The notes under the pieces: generated by a model
Seen by the model: the letters and a program-made list of their open reading frames with translations, nothing else
Databases searched by the model: none
What the model was told of the DNA's origin: nothing
Part shown: piece after piece, positions 48,996-57,584 of the stretch
Numbering within the stretch: position 1 is the first letter of the stretch
Layout: every line of letters begins with the position of its first letter
Translations under genes and position numbers: made by a program
NCBI GenBank assembly: GCA_004557455.1
Contig: SFDX01000013.1
Location: 1-64,000 of the forward strand
From: Akkermansia muciniphila
GTDB lineage: Bacteria; Verrucomicrobiota; Verrucomicrobiia; Verrucomicrobiales; Akkermansiaceae
Length of the DNA: 64,000 bases
Reading direction: 5' to 3'

Positions 48996-50429
48996 ATGGC
49001 AAGTACCTCATCCCGTCAGCGTCGTGCCCTGTGGCACCGGATTACCGGTTTGCCGCTGTGCGTTATCATGTTCCTTTTTGCCGTCACCGGCCTGCTGTGG
49101 CAGCACAGCGACCTCATCCGCGGCATCAGCATCAGCCGCTCCGTGCTACCCCCGGCCTATGGGGCGGAGCACTGGAGCAATGGGCTAATGCGCGGCACCC
49201 TGCGCTGCGGGAATGAGCTGTACCTGTACGGTGAGGCCGGTCTGTTCCGCTGCCCGAATAACAACACGGCGGATGCGGAGCCCGTGCCGGGGCTGCCGCA
49301 GGGTCAGGCGGTGCGCCGCGCGGTCGTCATGCCGAGCGGGCACCTGGTGGCTCTGCACGGAAACGCCGTCTCCGTTCTGGCCCCGGGGGCGAGCACTTGG
49401 CAGCAACTGAAGCCGGGCAAGCTGCGCCCCACGGATCTGTGCGCCAAGGGCGATACACTGTGCATTGTCGGCCGCAACGGGCTCATGCAGGCCGAGGCTC
49501 CCTACACCGAGCTCAAGCCGCTTGCCGTCATGCCCCCGGAGGGCGCACCGAGCGGCGGCACGCTCTACGGCCACGTCAAGCACCTGCACTGCGGCAGACT
49601 CTTCGGTATCGTGGGCATTGTGGTGGTGGATATCATCGCCGGGGTGTTCATTCTGTTGTGCCTCACGGGGCTGGTCTTCTGGGTGCTGCGCAAGCTGATG
49701 CCGCGGTTGCGCGGGGCGAAGTGGGCGCCTAAAGTGCTCAAGTTCAGCCATATTTTCCACACACGGCCCGGGCGTTGGTGCTTCTGGTTGCTGTTCTTGG
49801 TGGTGCTCACCGGCTGGGCCCTGCGCTTCCCCTTGCAGGGGCTGCTGCTTTCTTCCTCCGTGCCGGATGAAAAGGCCGCGCAGACCGCTTGGCTGGGTCC
49901 TGACCCCGGCATTGCGGCCAACAGCGCCACGGGCGAGTTGCTCGTGGCGGCGAGCGGTCGTATCTACAGCCTGCAGGAGGGCCAACCCCGCCCCGAGCTC
50001 GTGACGAATCTCCCCTCCTTGGGCCGCAGCGCACCTGCCTACTTTGCCGTGCAGGCGAACGGGGATTGGCTGATTGCCGGCAGCGCAGGGCTGTTGCAGT
50101 TCTCGAAGAGCAACGGCGAGGCCCGCACCCTGCTGGAAGGGGATTTCTCCGGCTACTCCGCCGAGCTGGGCGGTAAGGCCATCCCGCGCAGGGGCGGTCT
50201 GCCGGAGCTGGCCATGCCGGAGTCCGTTGCTCAATCCCGCGTGCCGCTCATCCAAGTGGTGCGGGATGTACACACCGGCAAATTCTTCTTCGGCTCCGCC
50301 TCCCCGGCCTATGTGAGTATCGCCGGCTTGGCCGCCCTGCTCTGCCTGCTGACCGGCTGGCTGCTCAAACCTGCGCCCAAACACAGCAAACCGGCCCCCG
50401 CAGCACAGGAAAAAGACGCCGCAAAGTAA
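48996..50429 (+). CDS. PepSY-associated membrane protein
   Basis: The 477-aa protein begins with the typical N-terminus of PepSY-TM proteins (RRALWHRITGLPLCVIMFLF, AVTGLLWQHSDLIRG). Helices follow near 205-235 (GIVGIVVVDIIAGVFILLCL), 262-285 (CFWLLFLVVLTGWALRF) and close to the end (VSIAGLAALLCLLTGWLLKP), with large periplasmic beta regions (VAASGRIYSLQEGQ). Such proteins are often linked to iron uptake or reductase functions; no heme ligand assignment is attempted here. Standalone gene with its own promoter, located between the GH109 genes and adk. Confidence 0.8.
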   Translation: MASTSSRQRRALWHRITGLPLCVIMFLFAVTGLLWQHSDLIRGISISRSVLPPAYGAEHWSNGLMRGTLRCGNELYLYGEAGLFRCPNNNTADAEPVPGLPQGQAVRRAVVMPSGHLVALHGNAVSVLAPGASTWQQLKPGKLRPTDLCAKGDTLCIVGRNGLMQAEAPYTELKPLAVMPPEGAPSGGTLYGHVKHLHCGRLFGIVGIVVVDIIAGVFILLCLTGLVFWVLRKLMPRLRGAKWAPKVLKFSHIFHTRPGRWCFWLLFLVVLTGWALRFPLQGLLLSSSVPDEKAAQTAWLGPDPGIAANSATGELLVAASGRIYSLQEGQPRPELVTNLPSLGRSAPAYFAVQANGDWLIAGSAGLLQFSKSNGEARTLLEGDFSGYSAELGGKAIPRRGGLPELAMPESVAQSRVPLIQVVRDVHTGKFFFGSASPAYVSIAGLAALLCLLTGWLLKPAPKHSKPAPAAQEKDAAK

Positions 50430-50459
50430 GCCCGCTCCCGCCTGCCGCGAAATTTGGTG

Positions 50460-50487
50460 TTGCTTTTTGCCGAAAAATGCGCATAAT
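50460..50487 (+). promoter_or_regulatory. Promoter candidate for adk
   Basis: TTGCTT (50460-50465), 16-nt spacer, CATAAT (50482-50487); leader about 45 nt with a small GCTGCA/TGCAGC palindrome. Confidence 0.55.
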
Positions 50488-50538
50488 AGGGGCGGCGCGC
50501 TGCACCTTGCAGCTCTCCGACATAAACTGAACGCAATC

Positions 50539-51192
50539 ATGAAAACTCTCAAGCGATTTGTCCTTGTGGGTGCCCCTGCTTCCGGCAAGGGCACGCAGTC
50601 GACCTTCCTGTCCGACACCTACAACCTCAAGCCCCTGAGCACGGGCGCCCTGCTCCGCGCGGAGATCGCCGCCGGCTCTCAGCTGGGTCTGGAGGCCAAG
50701 AAGTACATGGACGCTGCCATGTTCGTGCCCGATGAGGTCGTCAACGGCATCGTCGCTAAGTGGCTCGGCGAGAACAAGGATTGCGGCTGCCTGCTCGATG
50801 GCTACCCCCGCACCGTCTCCCAGGCCGAGGAGCTGGACAAGAACCTCACCACCATGGGCATGTCTGTGGACATCGTTGTCTACCTCAACGTCCTGCCGGA
50901 GCTCATCCAAGCCCGCATGCTCAAGCGCAAGGCTTGCCCGAAGTGCGGCACCACCACCCGCAACGGCGAGGAAATCTGCCCGAAGTGCGGCGCCGGCATG
51001 ATCGTCCGTACCGATGACAACGCCGAGGCTTTCGCCAAGCGCATGAAGGACTACGAGACCCTCACCGTCCCCGTCATCGACCACTACGCCAAGCAGGGCA
51101 AAGTCGTGCAGATCGACGTCGTCGAGGAAGGCGAGCCGGAGGACGTCTCCGCCCGCATCGCCGCCGCCATCCGCGAGTTCGCCGAAGCCTGA
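50539..51192 (+). CDS. adk: Adenylate kinase, zinc-LID type
   Basis: Interconverts ATP plus AMP and two ADP. The 217-aa protein starts at the ATG at 50539, with the P-loop GAPASGKGTQ at 11-20, STGALLR for AMP binding and LLDGYPRTVSQA. The LID domain carries four cysteines, C133, C136, C147 and C150 (ACPKC...ICPKC), so it is the zinc-stabilised type. The usual second half (RTDDNAEAFAKRMKDYE, then PVIDHYAKQGKV) is intact. It is a single gene with its own promoter and terminator. Confidence 0.97.
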   Translation: MKTLKRFVLVGAPASGKGTQSTFLSDTYNLKPLSTGALLRAEIAAGSQLGLEAKKYMDAAMFVPDEVVNGIVAKWLGENKDCGCLLDGYPRTVSQAEELDKNLTTMGMSVDIVVYLNVLPELIQARMLKRKACPKCGTTTRNGEEICPKCGAGMIVRTDDNAEAFAKRMKDYETLTVPVIDHYAKQGKVVQIDVVEEGEPEDVSARIAAAIREFAEA

Positions 51193-51218
51193 TCCGCCCC
51201 ACCCCACCACTTTCCAAA

Positions 51219-51251
51219 CCGCTGCCGGGCCATCCGCGCAGCGGCTTTTTT
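51219..51251 (+). terminator. Intrinsic terminator after adk
   Basis: A 7-bp stem (CCGCTGC / GCAGCGG) with a 12-nt loop is followed by CTTTTTTG. Confidence 0.8.
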
Positions 51252-51467
51252 GGGAGTCTGCCTCAGAGCGCACTCCGCCGTGGTAGGAGAACCCTTAGTT
51301 GTTTTAATAAAATTCCAACGCTGCCTCCTATAAGTTTGCCCTGAAGTCTTGTTGCAGAGATGAAGGCCCATCAGTCTCCGAAAATTCCTTTCATTCCGCG
51401 GTCATCCTCCACTCGCCTTCTTCAACCCCGGCGGGGGGAAGTTTCTGCGGCTTCCGGGCGAATTTGC

Positions 51468-51499
51468 TTGACACCTCGGGGGGGACGTGGCAGGATAAT
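51468..51499 (+). promoter_or_regulatory. Promoter of fucU (leaderless type)
   Basis: TTGACA (51468-51473) with either CAGGAT at 51491-51496 (17-nt spacer, 9 nt to the ATG) or GATAAT at 51494-51499 (20-nt spacer, 6 nt to the ATG). Both readings imply almost no leader. Confidence 0.6.
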
Positions 51500-51505
51500 G
51501 GAGCT

Positions 51506-51925
51506 ATGTTGAAAGGAATTTCCCCTGTTGTTTCCCCGGAGTTGCTCAAGATCATGGCTGAGATGGGCCACGGCGATGAGCTTGTCATCTCGGATGCCCA
51601 CTTCCCGGCCCACACCTTCAACGATCGCGTGGTACGCGCCGACGGCTTGGCGGCAGATGCCCTGCTGGCGGGCATCATCCCCCTGCTGGAGCTGGACAGC
51701 TACGCCACGCCGGTTATCATGATGGCGCCCGTACCGGGTGACAGTCTTGACCCGAGTGTGGAAGCCCGCTACCGCAAGGCGCTGGGCTACACGGGCGAGA
51801 TTGAGCAGATGGAGCGCTATGCCTTCTACGAGCGCGCCAAGAAGGCCTACGCCGTGGTCATCTCCGGCGAGACGGCCAAGTACGGTAACATCATCCTCAA
51901 GAAGGGCGTTACCCCGGTGGCATGA
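51506..51925 (+). CDS. fucU: L-fucose mutarotase (FucU/RbsD family)
   Basis: The 139-aa protein interconverts anomers of L-fucose or a related sugar. The N-terminus MLKGISPVVSPELLKIMAEM with GHGDELVISDAHFPA is the family signature, including H22 and D30. The late YAVVISGETAKYGNIILKKG is also typical of FucU. The start ATG 51506 follows the promoter by 6-9 nt, so the upstream ATG at 51464 is ruled out. It is followed by queD after 24 nt. Fucose handling fits a mucin diet. Confidence 0.88.
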   Translation: MLKGISPVVSPELLKIMAEMGHGDELVISDAHFPAHTFNDRVVRADGLAADALLAGIIPLLELDSYATPVIMMAPVPGDSLDPSVEARYRKALGYTGEIEQMERYAFYERAKKAYAVVISGETAKYGNIILKKGVTPVA

Positions 51926-51949
51926 GCCGCCGGGCTGCACGGTCAGCAA

Positions 51950-52402
51950 ATGATGTACCGGATTTGCAAGCGAATCGAGCTGGAGAGCGGGCACCTGCTC
52001 TCCAAGCACCCGGGCAGTTGCCGATTTCCGCACGGGCATACACGCAGCGTGGAGATGATCTATGCGGCGGAGGAGACGGATGACCACGAGATGGTGCTGG
52101 ACTTCAAGGCCGTGAAGGAGATGATGGCGGGCTTTCTGGAGCAGTTTGACCATGCGCTCTGCATGAACACCGAGGACCCGCAGTTTGCCGCCTTCCGCGC
52201 GGCCTACGGGGACCGCATCATCCCCTTTGAGAAGTGCGACCCCACCAGCGAAATGATAGCCAAAAAGGTGTATGACCATGCCAAAGCTGCCCTGGCGCGC
52301 GCCCAGAGCGGGGAGGGCACCTACCCCGTGCGGCCCTGCGTGCGCCTGGAGCGTGTGCGGGTGTGGGAGACTAGCAGCAGCTGGGCGGAGTACGGGGACT
52401 GA
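51950..52402 (+). CDS. queD: 6-pyruvoyl-tetrahydropterin synthase / QueD family
   Basis: The 150-aa protein has the zinc histidines of the family: H15 in LESGHLLS and H28 and H30 in CRFPHGHT, with the catalytic Cys24 nearby. The late WETSSSWAEY contains the conserved Glu that binds the pterin. The longer length and the internal EDPQFAAFRAAYGD segment are compatible with bacterial QueD/6-carboxytetrahydropterin synthases. It probably belongs to queuosine synthesis, though other pterin roles are possible. No other que gene is seen. It sits between fucU and bioF with short gaps, so it is probably part of that transcript. Confidence 0.8.
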   Translation: MMYRICKRIELESGHLLSKHPGSCRFPHGHTRSVEMIYAAEETDDHEMVLDFKAVKEMMAGFLEQFDHALCMNTEDPQFAAFRAAYGDRIIPFEKCDPTSEMIAKKVYDHAKAALARAQSGEGTYPVRPCVRLERVRVWETSSSWAEYGD

Positions 52403-52410
52403 GCAGAACC

Positions 52411-53598
52411 ATGAAACTGACGGAACGAGTGCGGACAAGCCTGGCGGAGCTGGAGTCCGCGGGTAACCTGCGGCAGCTCCGCGAGGTGCGACCGGAGGGG
52501 CTGCACCTGTGGCATGCGGGGCGGCGCTACCTGAATGTTTCCTCCAACGATTATTTGGGGCTTTCCGCCTCTGCCTACAGCGGCGTGAACCTGCGGGATT
52601 ACGCGGAGCGCACCTGGGGGGCCGAGCGCCTGAGCTCGCACCCGCACGGCAATCCCGCCAGCCGCCTGATGACCGGTAACAGCGGGGAGTACGGCATCAT
52701 CGAGGAGGAGCTGCAGGCACTCTTCCCGGGCCGCGCGGCTCTGGTGCTGGGCTGCGGTTATATGGTCAACTGCGGCTTGCTGCCCGCCCTGGCGGAGAAG
52801 GGTGACCTGGTGCTGGCGGATAAGCTGGTGCACGCCAGTATCATCGAGGGGCTGGGGCACACGGCGGCGGAGTGGCGGCGCTTTCCGCACAATGATATGG
52901 CTGCCCTGGAGAAGCGCCTGCAGGCCGCGCAGGGGGTGGAGAATGTGTGGGTGGTGGTGGAGTCGGTCTACAGCATGGACGGCGACCGCGCGCCGCTGGA
53001 GGAGCTGGCCCGGTTGAAAGATCAATACGGCTTCTTGCTCTATGTGGACGAGGCGCACAGCTTCGGCACCTGCGGCCCGATGGGCAGCGGGCTCTGCGCG
53101 GAGCGGAACACCGCGGCGGATCTGCTGGTGTGCACCTTCGGCAAGGCCTTAGCCGGGGCCGGCGCGGCGGTGATCTGCGAGCCGCTGCTGCGCGATTATC
53201 TTGTCAACCGTATGCGTCCCCTCATTTTCTCCACCGCGTTGCCGCCGGAGACGCTGCTGTGGGATGCGATGGTGCTGCACGAGATGCGCACGGAAAGCCT
53301 ACAGACGCAGGGGCTGCCGGGCATGGAAAGTCTGCGGCTTCAGTTAGCAGACAACATTTCTCTTTTATCAAGGCTCACCGGACTGCGGGCGGAATCGCAG
53401 ATCATCCCCATCCCCTGCGGCAGCAATGAACGCGCCCTGGCCGCCGCCGCCGCAGGTCGAGAGGCGGGGCTGTGGCTCACGCCCATTCGGCATCCCACGG
53501 TGCCGGTCGGTACCGCGCGCATTCGGCTCTCGCTCAACGCCGGGATGAGCGAACGACACATTCAACAAATAGCAGACATATGCAACAAACTTGGCTGA
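52411..53598 (+). CDS. bioF: 8-amino-7-oxononanoate synthase
   Basis: PLP enzyme joining pimeloyl-ACP/CoA and alanine. The 395-aa protein has SSNDYLGLS, SRLMTGNSGEYGIIEEELQA, DKLVHASIIEG, ESVYSMDGDRAPLEELA, DEAHSFGTCGPMGSG and the PLP lysine K245 in CTFGKALAGAGAAV. These are the expected motifs of the alpha-oxoamine synthases, and the company of bioG and bioC points to BioF rather than a ligase of another pathway. It starts 8 nt after queD and its end overlaps bioG by 19 nt. Confidence 0.95.
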   Translation: MKLTERVRTSLAELESAGNLRQLREVRPEGLHLWHAGRRYLNVSSNDYLGLSASAYSGVNLRDYAERTWGAERLSSHPHGNPASRLMTGNSGEYGIIEEELQALFPGRAALVLGCGYMVNCGLLPALAEKGDLVLADKLVHASIIEGLGHTAAEWRRFPHNDMAALEKRLQAAQGVENVWVVVESVYSMDGDRAPLEELARLKDQYGFLLYVDEAHSFGTCGPMGSGLCAERNTAADLLVCTFGKALAGAGAAVICEPLLRDYLVNRMRPLIFSTALPPETLLWDAMVLHEMRTESLQTQGLPGMESLRLQLADNISLLSRLTGLRAESQIIPIPCGSNERALAAAAAGREAGLWLTPIRHPTVPVGTARIRLSLNAGMSERHIQQIADICNKLG

Positions 53599-54233
53599 TA
53601 CGGCAGGAGGGCAATCGCCGCCTGGTGCTCTACATTCTCGGCTGGGCCTCCACGCCCAACGCCGTCCACCACATCACCCCGCCCCCGGGTTACGATGTGC
53701 TGGCCGTTTACAACTATACGGACATCGAGCCCCTGAGCGCGGCGGATTTTGCCGGCTACGATCGCATTTACCTGTTTGCCTGGAGCTTCGGAGTATGGGT
53801 GGCGGAACACATCGCTGCCGGCCTGCCGCTGTACCGCGCCGTGGCGCTGAACGGCACGCCCTACCCCGTGGACGACAAGCGCGGCATGCGGCTGCGCGTG
53901 GTGCTGCGAACCATGCAGGGTCTGGCGCGTGTGGGCATGAATCCCTTTAACGAGAAAGCCTACGGCGGGGTGCGCTATATACCGGAGGGCCCCTACCCCG
54001 ACCGCAGCATAGAAGACAAGATAACCGAGCTAACCTACCTGGCCGAGCGCAGCAAGGGGGATTCCGCTGAGATTCTGCACTGGGACGCCGCCTACATCGG
54101 CAGCAAGGATGAAATTTTCCCGCCGGATAAAATGCGCACGCACTGGCACAGTGTAGGGCTGGGCACGGAGTTCGAGAGCTACCACTATCCCTTTGCGGAC
54201 CCGGACATCGTGCTGCGCCATTTGGGGGATTGA
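53580..54233 (+). CDS. bioG: Pimeloyl-ACP methyl ester esterase, BioG type
   Basis: The 217-aa protein starts at ATG 53580 inside the end of bioF. It looks like an alpha/beta hydrolase of the BioG (DUF452) group: LVLYILGWASTP, YNYTDIEPL and the nucleophile S69 in LFAWSFGVWVAE. The late FPPDKMRTHWHS region and the His in SYHYPFADPD complete the likely triad. BioG cleaves the methyl ester made by BioC, ending the pimelate synthesis stage. BioH, the enterobacterial version, is absent. The stop lies 5 nt before the bioC ATG. Confidence 0.88.
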   Translation: MQQTWLIRQEGNRRLVLYILGWASTPNAVHHITPPPGYDVLAVYNYTDIEPLSAADFAGYDRIYLFAWSFGVWVAEHIAAGLPLYRAVALNGTPYPVDDKRGMRLRVVLRTMQGLARVGMNPFNEKAYGGVRYIPEGPYPDRSIEDKITELTYLAERSKGDSAEILHWDAAYIGSKDEIFPPDKMRTHWHSVGLGTEFESYHYPFADPDIVLRHLGD

Positions 54234-54238
54234 GCGGC

Positions 54239-55033
54239 ATGGATGACGAAAAAGAACGCATCGGGCGCACCTTTGCCCGGCACTACCGCGACTACGAAGA
54301 CGCCGCCAGTGTGCAGCGCGGCATGGCCGATCGCCTGGCGGACGTCCTGCGCGATGCTGCGGGGGGCGCCCGGGTGCGGCGCGCGATGGAAATCGGCATA
54401 GGCACGGGCTTCCTGACCCGTCATTTGGTAGAGATTTGGCCGGAGGCGGAGTGGTGGTTCAACGACCTGAGCCCCGCCGCCTTCGACTGGCTGCCTCCGG
54501 GGCCGGAGCAGGCGCATCATCTGCCGGGGGATGCCGAGGCCCTGGAGTACCCCGCACGGCTGGATCTGCTGGCCTCCGCCAGTGCCGTGCAGTGGTTTGC
54601 GGATCTGCCGGGCTTTTTCCGCAAGGCCTGCGGCGTGCTGCGTCCGGGCGGGCTGCTGGCCATCGCTACCTTCACCCACCGCAACCTGTACGAGCCGGCC
54701 GCCCTCACCGGTCCGCGCCTGCGCTACCCCACCCCGCAGGAGCTCCGCGCCATGGCGGCGGCGGCGGGGTTGCACCTGCTGCACGCCGAGGCGTGGGAGG
54801 AGACCCTGCTTTTCGACGGCATACGCCCCCTGCTCGACCACCTGCGCCGCACGGGGGTAAACGGCGGCCCGGCCGGCATCGCCCTGCGCACGCCCGCGCA
54901 GCTGCGGGAATTCGGGGCGCGCTATGCGGCGCGGCATCCCCGCGGGGACGGGCTGCTCCCCCTCACATACGCGCCGGCTCTGTTGCTGGCCCGCGCGCCG
55001 TTGCCCCCTCAATTATCACGGGAAAATGCTTGA
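54239..55033 (+). CDS. bioC: Malonyl-ACP O-methyltransferase
   Basis: SAM-dependent methyltransferase that starts pimelate synthesis on ACP. The 264-aa protein has IGRTFARHYRDYEDAASVQR, the SAM motif I AMEIGIGTGFLTRHL, LDLLASASAVQWFADLPGFF and LRPGGLLAIATFTHRNLYE, the pattern of BioC. The start is ATG 54239; a TTG at 54230 would add three residues and overlap bioG. It is the last gene of the bio set before the acyl-activating enzyme. No defect is seen. Confidence 0.92.
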   Translation: MDDEKERIGRTFARHYRDYEDAASVQRGMADRLADVLRDAAGGARVRRAMEIGIGTGFLTRHLVEIWPEAEWWFNDLSPAAFDWLPPGPEQAHHLPGDAEALEYPARLDLLASASAVQWFADLPGFFRKACGVLRPGGLLAIATFTHRNLYEPAALTGPRLRYPTPQELRAMAAAAGLHLLHAEAWEETLLFDGIRPLLDHLRRTGVNGGPAGIALRTPAQLREFGARYAARHPRGDGLLPLTYAPALLLARAPLPPQLSRENA

Positions 55034-55104
55034 CTTAACTCTACTTTCATGATAGTCTTGTGGCATCAAGGCGCACTTATGCCACAAGCGCAACCAGATT
55101 GTAT

Positions 55105-57279
55105 ATGACCACTCTCAACTTTTCCGGCCGCAACAATATCATCCAGCCGGCCCTCTACATTCCCAACCGTTTGAGCATCGAAGCGGGCAAGACACTTCAC
55201 CACGAGCTGGACGGCAAGGTTTGCTACCTGGTAGACCCCACCTACCCGCCGGATGAGCGCCTGCTGCAATACGCGCAGTCCAAGGGGGTGCATATCGAGT
55301 ATTTCGACTTCCGCAAGACCACGCCGCGTTTGGTCCGCGAGCAGATCAAGGACCAGTTGAATGATGGTAAAAACGTGGTATTCGTGCCCGGTAAAGTGGC
55401 CAAAAACAAGAGCGGCATCTCGGATCTGCCCGCTCCTTTCCTGCGCGAGCTGAGTAACCTGCATATTTCACCCGTGCCCGTCTTCCTGGGCCACTACGGC
55501 GAGACCCCGGACACCCTCTTCGATGACACGGACCCCGCTGCGCGCCAAGAGCTGTGCATCCTGCCCCAGCTGCCGCCCGGACCCCGGGCCGGGGAGCGCG
55601 TGCTGTTCTCCTGGCTGAATAAGAGTGCGGAGCTGTTTGCGGACCACCCGCTGCTCTGCGGCTCGCTCACAAGCATGCTGGTGCGCTCGCTGAAGGCGCA
55701 CCCCAAGACGGAGTTGATTGACGGTGTGACGGGGGAGCGCACGCCTTTCCTGCGCCTGCTGGGCATCGCCATGGCGGTGGCAACTCACCTGCGGGATCTG
55801 CGGGTGCGGCGCATCGGCGTGGTGCTGCCGCCCGGGCCTCCCGGGGTCATTGCCACCCTGGCCTGCCTGTTAGCGGGTATTACGCCGGTAATGATTAACT
55901 ACGGCTCCTCGCGCGCGGCGTTCAAGAGCACCATGCGCCAGGCGGAGCTCAAGGTATTCGTGACGGCCCGCGCCTTCATGCAGAAGCTGCCGAACTTCCC
56001 CTGGCCGGCCAAGGAGCAGATGATTCTGGTAGAGGACCTGATGGAGAAGATCGGCAAGCTGACCTTGGCACGCAATGTGCTGATGGCCAAGATGACCCCG
56101 GCGGCTATCCTGTGCAAGCTGTTTGATACGGATGCTCACAAAAACAACGAGGAGGCCGTCCTGCTCTTCACCAGCGGCTCCTCCGGCGAGCCTAAGGGCG
56201 TGCAGCTCTCGCACCGCATGGTTATCACGAATGCCGCCCAGTGCGCCTGCCGTCTGGACATGAGCGAGGCGGACACCTTCCTGAGCAGTCTGCCCATCTT
56301 CCACAGCTTCGGGCTCACGCTCACCATGTTCACCCCCCTGCTCATCGGCATTCCCTTCTGCACCTATCCCAGCCCCACGGATGCGCGCAACCTCTGCGAG
56401 CTGGTGAAGAAGTACCGCCTGACCATTCTGGCGGCTACACCCACCTTTGCGCGCGCCATGCTGCGCCGGGCGGAGGATGATACCTTCGCGAGCGTCCGCC
56501 ATTTCATCGTGGGTGCGGAGAAGCTGACGGACGACCTGGAGCAGGAGTTCCTCAGCCGCTTCGGCCTGCAGCTGATGGAGGGTTACGGCCTGACGGAGTG
56601 CTCGCCCATCTGCACGGTAAACATTCGCAACGCTCCACCCGTGGAGGGGTCGAATTTCTACATTCCGGGGCATGTGCAGCACAGTATCGGTGCCCTGCTG
56701 CCCGGGCTGGCCGTGCGCGTCACCCACTTGGATGACGATGAGCGCGAGCTGCCTATCACGGAGACGGGGATGCTGTGGTTCAAAGGTTCCAACGTCTTCG
56801 GCGGTTACTTGGGCAAGCCGGAGCTCAATGACGAGATCTTCCACGATGGCTGGTTCAAGAGCGGCGACATCGGCCGCGTGGACCTGAACGGCTTTATCTA
56901 CCTCGGCGGGCGTCTCTCGCGCTTCTCGAAGGTTGGCGGCGAGATGGTGCCCCACATCGGCGTGGAGCAGGCCATTACCGAGGCCCTCGGGCTCAATCCC
57001 TCCGTGGACGGGCTGATGATTGCCATCACGGGCGTGAACGATGCTAAGAAGGGCGAGGCGCTCGTCCTGCTCTCCGCCCTCCCCCAGCACCAACGCACCT
57101 CCGAGGAAAAGGAGCACCTAGCCAAGATCCGCGACGCCTTCATTGCGGCGGACATCCCGAACCTCTGGGCTCCCCGCTACATCGTCCCCGTGGAGTCCAT
57201 CCCCATCCTCTCCACCGGCAAGCTCGACCTCCGTTCCTGCAAGCTCTTGGCAGAGGAAGCCCTCGGCGGCTGCATCTGA
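55105..57279 (+). CDS. AMP-forming acyl-activating enzyme (acyl-ACP synthetase-like) with novel N-terminus
   Basis: The protein is 724 aa from the ATG at 55105. Residues about 185-720 form an ANL-family adenylation domain: the AMP loop LLFTSGSSGEPKG near 354, PIFHSFGLTLTMF, MEGYGLTECSPIC, GWFKSGDIGRVDLNGFIYL and the C-terminal lysine region SIPILSTGKLDLR. It resembles the ligase half of Aas-type acyl-ACP synthetases. The first about 185 residues (FSGRNNIIQPALYIPNRLSI, VFVPGKVAKNKSG) do not match an acyltransferase I can name. It lies just after bioC, with a weak promoter (TTGACT at 55030). Lipid recycling or an ACP-acyl function is inferred. Confidence 0.82.
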   Translation: MTTLNFSGRNNIIQPALYIPNRLSIEAGKTLHHELDGKVCYLVDPTYPPDERLLQYAQSKGVHIEYFDFRKTTPRLVREQIKDQLNDGKNVVFVPGKVAKNKSGISDLPAPFLRELSNLHISPVPVFLGHYGETPDTLFDDTDPAARQELCILPQLPPGPRAGERVLFSWLNKSAELFADHPLLCGSLTSMLVRSLKAHPKTELIDGVTGERTPFLRLLGIAMAVATHLRDLRVRRIGVVLPPGPPGVIATLACLLAGITPVMINYGSSRAAFKSTMRQAELKVFVTARAFMQKLPNFPWPAKEQMILVEDLMEKIGKLTLARNVLMAKMTPAAILCKLFDTDAHKNNEEAVLLFTSGSSGEPKGVQLSHRMVITNAAQCACRLDMSEADTFLSSLPIFHSFGLTLTMFTPLLIGIPFCTYPSPTDARNLCELVKKYRLTILAATPTFARAMLRRAEDDTFASVRHFIVGAEKLTDDLEQEFLSRFGLQLMEGYGLTECSPICTVNIRNAPPVEGSNFYIPGHVQHSIGALLPGLAVRVTHLDDDERELPITETGMLWFKGSNVFGGYLGKPELNDEIFHDGWFKSGDIGRVDLNGFIYLGGRLSRFSKVGGEMVPHIGVEQAITEALGLNPSVDGLMIAITGVNDAKKGEALVLLSALPQHQRTSEEKEHLAKIRDAFIAADIPNLWAPRYIVPVESIPILSTGKLDLRSCKLLAEEALGGCI

Positions 57280-57285
57280 CGCCTC

Positions 57286-57335
57286 ATTCATGCCCCCTCA
57301 CCCGCCCCCGGCAGTGGGGGCATGAATCGTTTTTG
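57286..57335 (+). terminator. Intrinsic terminator after the acyl-activating enzyme
   Basis: A 12-bp stem (ATTCATGCCCCC / GGGGGCATGAAT) is followed by CGTTTTTG. Confidence 0.85.
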
Positions 57336-57357
57336 TGTCATGCACCCACTTTTTGAC

Positions 57358-57386
57358 TTGCCTTCCCTGCCCTCCTTCGCTATAAT
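57358..57386 (+). promoter_or_regulatory. Promoter of tRNA-Val
   Basis: TTGCCT (57358-57363), 17-nt spacer, perfect TATAAT (57381-57386); transcription would start about 10 nt before the tRNA. Confidence 0.75.
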
Positions 57387-57402
57387 ACCCCCATCACTCA
57401 AC

Positions 57403-57474
57403 GCACGGGTAGCTCAGTGGTAGAGCGGCTGTCTTACACACAGTTGGTCAGGAGTTCGAATCTCTTCCCGTGTA
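57403..57474 (+). tRNA. tRNA-Val, anticodon UAC; insertion site of the integrated element
   Basis: 72 nt: the acceptor GCACGGG pairs with CCCGTGT and the discriminator is A. The anticodon loop CTTACAC gives UAC. The D-arm GCTCAGTGGTAGAGC and TTCGAAT T-loop are present. The integrase gene follows 207 bp downstream, so the 3' half of this tRNA is the likely attachment core. Confidence 0.95.
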
Positions 57475-57491
57475 CGGAAAATAACATATGC

Positions 57492-57517
57492 GCCCCACGG
57501 AATAAACCCCGTGGGGC
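57492..57517 (+). terminator. Terminator after tRNA-Val
   Basis: A 9-bp stem (GCCCCACGG / CCGTGGGGC) with an 8-nt loop is followed by CTTTAGTTT. Confidence 0.75.
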
Positions 57518-57539
57518 CTTTAGTTTCAAGGGATTTGGC

Positions 57540-57568
57540 TTGCGGGGGCTTGCGCAGGGTGGTATAGT
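57540..57568 (+). promoter_or_regulatory. Promoter candidate of the integrase gene
   Basis: TTGCGG (57540-57545), 17-nt spacer, TATAGT (57563-57568); leader about 105 nt containing the GGTACACAAA repeats. Confidence 0.55.
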
Positions 57569-57584
57569 TTGGGTGCGCCTTTCC

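Noticed and set aside
51252..51467. A small structured RNA between adk and fucU
   Set aside because: About 215 bp without a gene, but I could not match it to SRP RNA, 6S RNA or tmRNA and saw no strong fold.
51506..51925. Reading the small gene before queD as aspartate decarboxylase (panD)
   Set aside because: The sequence has the FucU/RbsD signature (GHGDELVISDAHFPA) and lacks the PanD cleavage site.
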